From NCBI GenBank assembly GCA_003599885.1, contig QZKW01000010.1, forward strand, positions 1 through 64,000: a DNA stretch of 64,000 bases, in the 5' to 3' direction. The translations under genes were made by a program, and so were the position numbers. Origin of the DNA: Desulfobacteraceae bacterium (lineage in GTDB: Bacteria > Desulfobacterota > Desulfobacteria > Desulfobacterales > Desulfosalsimonadaceae). This document shows, one piece after another, positions 62,257 through 64,000 of the stretch; position 1 is the stretch's first letter, and each line of letters opens with the position of its first letter. The notes beneath the pieces were generated by a model, which was not told the origin of the DNA, did not search any database, and saw only the letters and a list, made by a program, of their open reading frames with translations.

Positions 62257-62844
62257 TCAAAGATAACGGGCCATCTGCATCATGAGGTCATGTTTTTTCT
62301 GCACTCCCGGCATGCTTTCTTTTAACTGACCGTTATCAAATATAAAAATAAAGGGTACACTTAAAATTTTATATTTTGAGGCCATCATCGGATTTTGATC
62401 AACGTTGAGCTTGCCTACGCGGACCCTGGTTTTCATTTCAGAGGCCAATTCATCGATGATCGGGGAAACCGACACGCAGGTTGGGCACCAGGAAGCCCAT
62501 GCAAACAAGAGGACAGGCAGGGGCGACTTGAGCACCCGGTCATCAAAATTCCGGTCGTTCACCATTACAGGCTGAGGAACAAACAGTTCCTCTGTTCTCA
62601 GCAAGGCTTTGCATTTGCCGCATTTGGGGGTGTCTTCAATTTTTATCGCAGGAATACGGTTTTTGGCGCCACAAACAGTGCATCGCAGGGTATAGAGGCC
62701 GGAAGGTCCGGCATCGGTTTTCGGGGGTGGAAGCTCGGTATGGCATTTTCCGCACCTGGGCGATTTATTCATTTTATCAGCCGGGATTCTATTGGCGGCC
62801 CCACATGCCGGACATTTCAGGATTTGCACATTTTTAAGGTTCAT
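62257..62844 (-). CDS. thioredoxin with two N-terminal zinc ribbons
   Basis: This 195-residue protein begins with two zinc-ribbon units of CxxC...CxxC form: KCPACGAANRIPADK...RCGKC and RCTVCGAKNRIPAIK...KCGKC. They are followed by a thioredoxin domain (about 90-195) with WASWCPTCVSVSP. The family resembles Trx2, which has one zinc ribbon; here the ribbon is duplicated, and the active site is CPTC instead of CGPC. It is likely a cytosolic disulfide reductase responding to zinc or oxidants. The conserved cis-Pro is in SVPFIFIFD. Confidence 0.88.
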   Translation of the reverse strand: MNLKNVQILKCPACGAANRIPADKMNKSPRCGKCHTELPPPKTDAGPSGLYTLRCTVCGAKNRIPAIKIEDTPKCGKCKALLRTEELFVPQPVMVNDRNFDDRVLKSPLPVLLFAWASWCPTCVSVSPIIDELASEMKTRVRVGKLNVDQNPMMASKYKILSVPFIFIFDNGQLKESMPGVQKKHDLMMQMARYL

Positions 62845-63056
62845 TATTTACCTCAAAGCATCCATTAGTTATTCACTGAAACCAAATCCCATTTAAAACA
62901 TGTGGTTAGGAATATAATAATCTAAATTCAATTAAAGTAAAGCCTCTTTAAATGATAAAGGGGAGGACATAGCCGAAAGGATGCGTTGCGTTGCGGCTGG
63001 TTTAAAATATATCTTGCCCATACAACTGCTATGATATATAGGTGAGCGCTTGCTTG

Positions 63057-63088
63057 CACCACAGGGGAAATACCTCTGTGGTGTTTTT
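63057..63088 (+). terminator. attenuator-like hairpin upstream of the ABC-F gene
   Basis: CACCACAG (63057-63064) pairs with CTGTGGTG (63076-63083), followed by TTTTTAT. There is no plus-strand gene upstream for 5 kb, so it cannot serve as an ordinary 3'-end terminator; it lies in the leader of the next gene. Confidence 0.7.
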
Positions 63089-63100
63089 ATTATGAAATAA

Positions 63101-64000
<900 letters not shown>

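Noticed and set aside
62982-63005. Possible leader peptide for the ABC-F gene
   Set aside because: The frame is 7 codons long and its Shine-Dalgarno spacing is poor; it gives no clear stalling sequence.

Overview
This window most likely comes from a sulfate-reducing-type Desulfobacterota (Desulfobacteraceae-like) chromosome; that is an inference from gene content, with no rRNA here to confirm it. The pointers are an archaeal-type entry to aromatic biosynthesis (ADTH synthase plus 3-dehydroquinate synthase II), a futalosine-type menaquinone pathway, pyruvate phosphate dikinase, a sigma-54-driven type IV pilin, and a B12-riboswitch-controlled TonB receptor. No tRNA, rRNA, CRISPR array or intact transposase gene was seen.

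Layout. 1-3640 is accessory DNA: hypothetical genes, a VapBC module, a broken HigBA-type module and three solo REP-like repeat ends. 3656-17764 is housekeeping: dtd, ileS-lspA-lgt-holA, a TetR regulator, an RNase Z-like hydrolase, recJ, a DUF4911 gene, miaB and a bifunctional-nuclease family gene, followed by a TumA/TumE-like toxin-antitoxin pair tightly overlapped with a PHP-domain gene. 17775-23387 is the aromatic amino-acid operon. It is preceded by an unannotated 27-codon leader peptide very rich in Phe, Tyr and Trp and by a complete attenuator with alternative 1:2, 2:3 and 3:4 pairings. ppdK (minus strand) converges on it.

26393-33005 is a type IV pilin island: a sigma-54 promoter, pilA, a membrane TPR glycosyltransferase-like protein, a second pilin, a VKOR-thioredoxin fusion and another GT-C-like membrane protein. 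Both pilins carry a conserved Cys pair, so the neighbours plausibly fold and glycosylate them. A MntA-HepT module (33201-33922) separates this from a surface-glycan cluster (34049-38127: GT2, two hexapeptide acyltransferases, a flippase-like membrane protein and a WlbA-like dehydrogenase). rsmG follows. Next comes a B12 operon (38911-42954: promoter, cobalamin riboswitch, terminator, DUF4465-like secreted protein, BtuB-like receptor, second secreted protein). The two secreted proteins share a C-terminal Cys-Phe-Ile box.

43090-47583 holds a PilZ protein, xerD, an M24 peptidase, a ParA-like ATPase and a thioesterase. 47766-54463 is a menaquinone locus (mqnE, mqnC, deaminase, mqnA; mqnD and mqnB on the other strand). 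MqnB is fused in frame to a complete TetR repressor, and a perfect 22-bp palindrome lies just upstream of mqnE. This suggests a one-protein enzyme-regulator that controls its own pathway. The remainder is gmd-fcl (GDP-fucose), a diguanylate cyclase, a hybrid histidine kinase, a large ankyrin-repeat protein, a zinc-ribbon thioredoxin, and a truncated ABC-F ATPase gene with an attenuator-like hairpin in its leader.

The two most notable signals are the aromatic leader-peptide attenuator at 17875-18017 and the TetR-futalosine hydrolase fusion with its candidate operator at 47766-47787.
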